Source: a virus. Taken from it: a DNA stretch of 49,656 nt. Both the position numbers and the translations under genes were made by a program. The stretch's first letter is position 1, and each line of letters begins with the position of its first letter. The stretch lies in the IMG/VR virus record IMGVR_UViG_3300022933_000008, positions 1 through 49,656 of that record; one strand, given 5' to 3'. Below are positions 46,629-49,656 of this stretch, piece after piece. The notes below the pieces were generated by a model that saw only the letters and a program-made list of their open reading frames with translations, did no database searches and was not told the DNA's origin.

Positions 46629-48602
46629 ATGAAATCAAGTAGGTTTGCTAAAGAAGTAAAAAATGTATGTGGTATTTCCCATTCTGCGAGTCGCCGACGA
46701 GAGTTACGTAAGATTATCGGCGAACTTGTTGAGTGGCGTTGTAGTGAAGTTGATGCGATTAAAGAGGCTATCGAGGCCATCTTTAAAGAAAGCCCGCTGT
46801 TGGGCCACAACAAAGATCAGATTCTCCTGAATCGAGCGTCGTTCCCGGCTTTACGGGATGTGTTGAGTAACAAGACGTGCAATGCGTTCTTGTCTGAGGT
46901 GTTCCGATACCAGAAATCTTATTCTCTGGAAGAGGCGGCCGACTTCGCAATCTATAACCTTAGTAACGCCATGTGTTACCCCACCGATCATGGCGTAACC
47001 AATTTCAGATCGAAAACCCAGTTCGAGATAGGTTGTCATAAAGAGTGGCCCATGAATACCGTAAACGATTTGTCTGATGCGTGCGATCCGTATATTGAAT
47101 CGTCCGGTGATTCTGAACCATCTGGTGATGGTGAAGCCAAAGTAGCAGTGGCGTTGTCGACCGGCATTAATATTTGTGATGCGTATTTCTGGAATGAGAA
47201 TGGCGCCATCCCGTTTAATGAGGTGGTTGAGATCGTAGCGGGCGCGTTGAAGTGGGATCATGTAAGCACGAAGGCTGTGTTCGCAACGATCATGAGTCGT
47301 GAAGAAAACGCCCCGACTGACTACGATGACATTACTCCAGATGACTTCACTATATCGGTAGTGAAGGGCATTCTCGTTGATGCGGGCAGTATCGAAGAGG
47401 ACGAAGCCAAAGCGGAACCGATTGAGTTTGATCTGTCGGGGCCGCTGAAGTCGTCGTTGGATGGCTTACTTAGTGCGGCCACAAGCGGCTTAATTACCGA
47501 TGCCGATCTGTTGGCAAAGTTGCTGAGTGAGGGGGCGCAAGCCAAAGAGAAAGCCAAAGAGTTGGAGGAGGCAGTCGCAAAAGCGGTGCGTCCTGCGGCC
47601 ACTAAGGTGGTATCTAAAGAGGGGGAAGAGTTGCCTGACGGCGATGTGGTGTATCGCAAGGCGTACGATGTGTTGGGGATGCGAAAGCGTCCGTCACTGA
47701 ACTTCGATGTGCCCTTCTTTGACTGGAAGACTCCGCACCCGATGGTTCCAGAGATCGATGACGACTACATCTTCCGTCCTGACCCCACGCTGAAGGCTCT
47801 TATGGGGCTTGTGAAGGGCGTTAATACCTATGCGGTGGGTCACACGGGGTCGGGTAAGACAACGCTGTTCACGCAGTTAGCGGCTCGTATGCAATGGCCT
47901 GTGATTCGAGTGAACTTTGACTCGGAAATTACACGGCTTGACCTGATTGGTCGTGATGTTCTGCGCTCCGATCCGGTGACTGGCGTGACTGTGAGCGAGT
48001 TCATTGAGGGGGTGTTACCTACTGCGATTGCGGGGCCATTCATCCTGTTGTGCGATGAGGTGGATAGGGTGAGGCCAGAGGTGAGTTACGTATTCCAGAG
48101 AGCGTTAGAGGATCAGGGGATCATGTTGAATGAGGATGGTGGCCGTCTCGTGAGTCCGCATGATTGGCATCGGATCGTGGCGACAGCCAATACGGTTGGG
48201 CAGGGTGATGAGTTTGGCTTGTATCAGGGTGCGAGGCATCAGAGTCAGGCATTTCTTGATCGGTTCACAAATTGGATTGAGATTGGGTATCTGAGCAAGA
48301 CCGATGAAACCAAGTTGTTGAAGGCAAAGGCTCCCGGCATTGATGAGGATGCGGCCAAGACGATTATGGATTACGTCACCGAGCATCGGGCCGCGTTCGT
48401 GAACGCTGAGATTCTTCAGCCAATCAGTGCTCGTGCTATTGAGCAGTTGGGTGCGCAGTACATGAGTTACAAAACTCTAATGAGTGACGCAAACAAGGCG
48501 ATGAAGTTGGCTTTCGATAGCGTGGTGTTAGTGCGAGGTAGTGCGACGGATCGTGCTGTCATGACCGGGTTGTTGGATCGTGTTCAGCGGGGTGAAGGAT
48601 GA
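46629..48602 (+). CDS. CobS/MoxR-type AAA+ ATPase with long N-terminal extension
   Basis: A 657-residue protein. Residues ~370-640 are an AAA+ module of the CobS/MoxR kind: Walker A GHTGSGKT at 404-411, then LIGRDVLRSDPVTG, Walker B FILLCDEVDR with D476 and E477, sensor-1 segment RIVATANTVGQGDE and arginine-bearing YQGARHQSQAFLDRF. CobS works with CobT to insert cobalt in B12 synthesis. Phage copies are known by sequence but often lack the rest of the pathway, and MoxR-type partners remodel complexes with a VWA protein. The first ~350 residues (RRRELRKIIGELVEWRCSEV ... acidic spacer ... EAKAEPIEFDLSGPL) are not part of CobS and are unrecognised. GGGGAG lies 5 nt before the ATG. A CobT-like gene follows. 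Confidence 0.82.
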   Translation: MKSSRFAKEVKNVCGISHSASRRRELRKIIGELVEWRCSEVDAIKEAIEAIFKESPLLGHNKDQILLNRASFPALRDVLSNKTCNAFLSEVFRYQKSYSLEEAADFAIYNLSNAMCYPTDHGVTNFRSKTQFEIGCHKEWPMNTVNDLSDACDPYIESSGDSEPSGDGEAKVAVALSTGINICDAYFWNENGAIPFNEVVEIVAGALKWDHVSTKAVFATIMSREENAPTDYDDITPDDFTISVVKGILVDAGSIEEDEAKAEPIEFDLSGPLKSSLDGLLSAATSGLITDADLLAKLLSEGAQAKEKAKELEEAVAKAVRPAATKVVSKEGEELPDGDVVYRKAYDVLGMRKRPSLNFDVPFFDWKTPHPMVPEIDDDYIFRPDPTLKALMGLVKGVNTYAVGHTGSGKTTLFTQLAARMQWPVIRVNFDSEITRLDLIGRDVLRSDPVTGVTVSEFIEGVLPTAIAGPFILLCDEVDRVRPEVSYVFQRALEDQGIMLNEDGGRLVSPHDWHRIVATANTVGQGDEFGLYQGARHQSQAFLDRFTNWIEIGYLSKTDETKLLKAKAPGIDEDAAKTIMDYVTEHRAAFVNAEILQPISARAIEQLGAQYMSYKTLMSDANKAMKLAFDSVVLVRGSATDRAVMTGLLDRVQRGEG

Positions 48603-48635
48603 GTGACAAGCCAATAACGATACGGAGGAAAGCGA

Positions 48636-49656
48636 ATGAAGTTTGATCAATTCAAAGACGAGGCCGAGGGTACGAGTCGGACGTTGGCAAGGAACTTTGG
48701 TGCGAGGGTGACGTTCGAGGGTGATGGGGCGTTTACGGATCGTAGACGAGTGAACCTTCCTATGTTGCCGGTAGGGTCTGAGTTGTCAGCGGAGCAGGTA
48801 CGGATCACGAGAGGGTATATCGATCATGAGTCGGGTGGGCATCAGCGGTTCACTGATATTGATGCGATGGAGAAGATCGTGGAGTGGTCGAAGGAGAATG
48901 GTAAGCCCGCTGTGCCGAAGATTACTAACGCGATGGAAGATGTGCGGATTGAGCCATTGCATATCCGTTCGTATCCGGGAGCCAAGAAGAATCTGGAGGC
49001 TACGGTCGAGGCTGTGTGTCGGGTGTTCATCGATGATTACATCACTGAGGGTGGTGAGAATTATGACGCTGACATCCTGACGGATCGCAAGAGGACGTTG
49101 CCGTTGGCTATTACGTGGGCTGGTCGCAAGATGGAGGGGTACGAGAGTAAGGGCTTGGATGAGTGCATCGAGATGATTGATGACGACATCTATGCGGAGG
49201 CCCAAGGTTGGGCTAAGGAAGCCATTGCGTGTAGTGATACATGGAGCGTGTTCGAGTTGGCTAAGAAGGTTAGTTCTGAAGTGTATGAGGATGAGGAGGA
49301 GGAGGAAGGCGATGGCCGGAAGCCAAAGGGCGAGGGTGATGGGCCGGGTGATGGCGGGGATGGTGAAGGTGAGGGCGAGGGTGAAGGTGAAGGTGAGGGT
49401 GAGGGTGAAGAGGGTAAGCAAACGCGTCCCAATATAGGTGATATTCGTGAGGAGGAATCGCCCAAGGGTGGTGATGATCCTGTTGAAATCAATCTCGAAG
49501 CCATTGTGAAGAAGGAGTTTGATAAAGCGGCGCAGGGTGCGCCGGACTTAGGGTTCAGAAGTCTGACTGATGCGTGGGATGTAGTGATTACAAGGAAGGG
49601 CGGACTTCATCTCGATGGGACACCTTATCAAGCCTGTACGAAGCGAGCCAAATGGA
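48636..49656 (+). CDS. CobT-like / VWA-partner protein with metal motif, partial, runs off right edge
   Basis: 340 residues are seen before the window ends. The N-terminal part has GYIDHESGGHQRFTD (H64, E65, H69) and MEDVRIEPLHIRSYPGA (E101-E106), the paired motifs of phage CobT-like proteins that sit beside MoxR/CobS-type ATPases and resemble a zincin site. Here the first motif is H-E-S-G-G-H, one residue longer than HExxH. Residues ~220-280 are acidic and low-complexity, with eight Gly-Glu repeats. A C-terminal VWA domain would be expected past the edge. GGAGG lies 7 nt before the ATG, 33 nt after the ATPase stop. A 15-codon frame fills the gap but is probably not a gene. Confidence 0.78.
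   Translation, partial: MKFDQFKDEAEGTSRTLARNFGARVTFEGDGAFTDRRRVNLPMLPVGSELSAEQVRITRGYIDHESGGHQRFTDIDAMEKIVEWSKENGKPAVPKITNAMEDVRIEPLHIRSYPGAKKNLEATVEAVCRVFIDDYITEGGENYDADILTDRKRTLPLAITWAGRKMEGYESKGLDECIEMIDDDIYAEAQGWAKEAIACSDTWSVFELAKKVSSEVYEDEEEEEGDGRKPKGEGDGPGDGGDGEGEGEGEGEGEGEGEEGKQTRPNIGDIREEESPKGGDDPVEINLEAIVKKEFDKAAQGAPDLGFRSLTDAWDVVITRKGGLHLDGTPYQACTKRAKW
49362..49409 (+). repeat. Gly-Glu hexanucleotide repeats
   Basis: Eight GGNGAR units in a row encode (Gly-Glu)8 at residues 243-258 of the CobT-like protein. The tract is prone to slippage and likely forms a flexible acidic linker, like the acidic linkers of CobT and BchD proteins. Confidence 0.85.

Noticed and set aside
48599-48646. 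15-codon frame between the CobS-like and CobT-like genes
   Set aside because: It contains the ribosome site of the next gene and is too short to support; more likely leader sequence, perhaps used for coupling.
48786-49421. 211-codon leftward frame of TLTLTFTFTL type
   Set aside because: Antisense to the CobT-like gene; its composition comes from the Gly-Glu repeats.
1-49656. tRNA genes, integrase or attachment site
   Set aside because: No cloverleaf with a GTTCGA-type T arm and no tyrosine or serine recombinase sequence was seen by eye; a tRNAscan-type search would settle the tRNA point.

Overview
This window is part of a tailed double-stranded DNA phage, or a closely related prophage or metagenomic contig, with a T7-like podovirus virion plan. 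The evidence is a terminase large subunit, a portal of podovirus size, an SU10-type capsid protein, two tail-tube adaptors, no contractile-tail or tape-measure genes, and a run of large ejection-type (internal virion) proteins ending in a 3,271-residue protein. A predicted lipoprotein, Shine-Dalgarno sites and sigma70-like promoters suggest a Gram-negative bacterial host. I see no tRNA, integrase or phage RNA polymerase.

Layout. (1) 1-3870, early/replication region. A prim-pol gene (cut by the left edge) and a small HTH gene run leftward. They diverge, across a promoter carrying two 15-bp palindromes, from a rightward operon: a hypothetical protein, a Sak4-like recombination ATPase, an SSB-like protein with an acidic tail, a terminator, a winged-helix protein and a PD-(D/E)XK exonuclease. 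(2) 3856-23890, all leftward: the giant polyvalent protein, three further ejection or structural proteins, a GNAT protein of the T7 gp13 type, a fibre, two tail-tube proteins and a small head protein. (3) 23962-26302: capsid and scaffold, each followed by a terminator. (4) 26302-28856: an HNH endonuclease with a hidden ribosome site, and a cluster of small membrane or secreted proteins that may be the lysis region, although no endolysin is recognisable. (5) 28867-38029: a large adhesin array of fibres, lectin-like and polyglycine proteins, three tandem paralogues and assembly chaperones. (6) 38029-43233: portal, large terminase and a probable small terminase. A rightward single-gene cassette lies between the small terminase and the genes downstream of it. 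(7) 43272-46456: a second cassette of the same design, then a rightward operon of small accessory genes joined by ATGA overlaps, including two genes shorter than 60 codons. (8) 46457-49656: a control region with two palindromes over a sigma70-like promoter, driving a CobS-type AAA+ ATPase and a CobT-like metal-motif protein cut by the right edge.

How it works together. The left module copies and recombines DNA. The leftward late block builds and packages the particle in the order terminase, portal, adhesins, lysis candidates, scaffold, capsid, tail tube, ejection proteins. The rightward right-hand operons look like early host-takeover and accessory functions. The most noteworthy signals are a hairpin-plus-tail element repeated in front of two self-contained gene cassettes, a GGGACGAC element placed 0-3 nt after four late-gene stop codons, an HNH gene whose ribosome site is closed inside a 12-bp hairpin, swapped central modules between two neighbouring adhesins, and a giant injected protein with zincin and ART-like segments.
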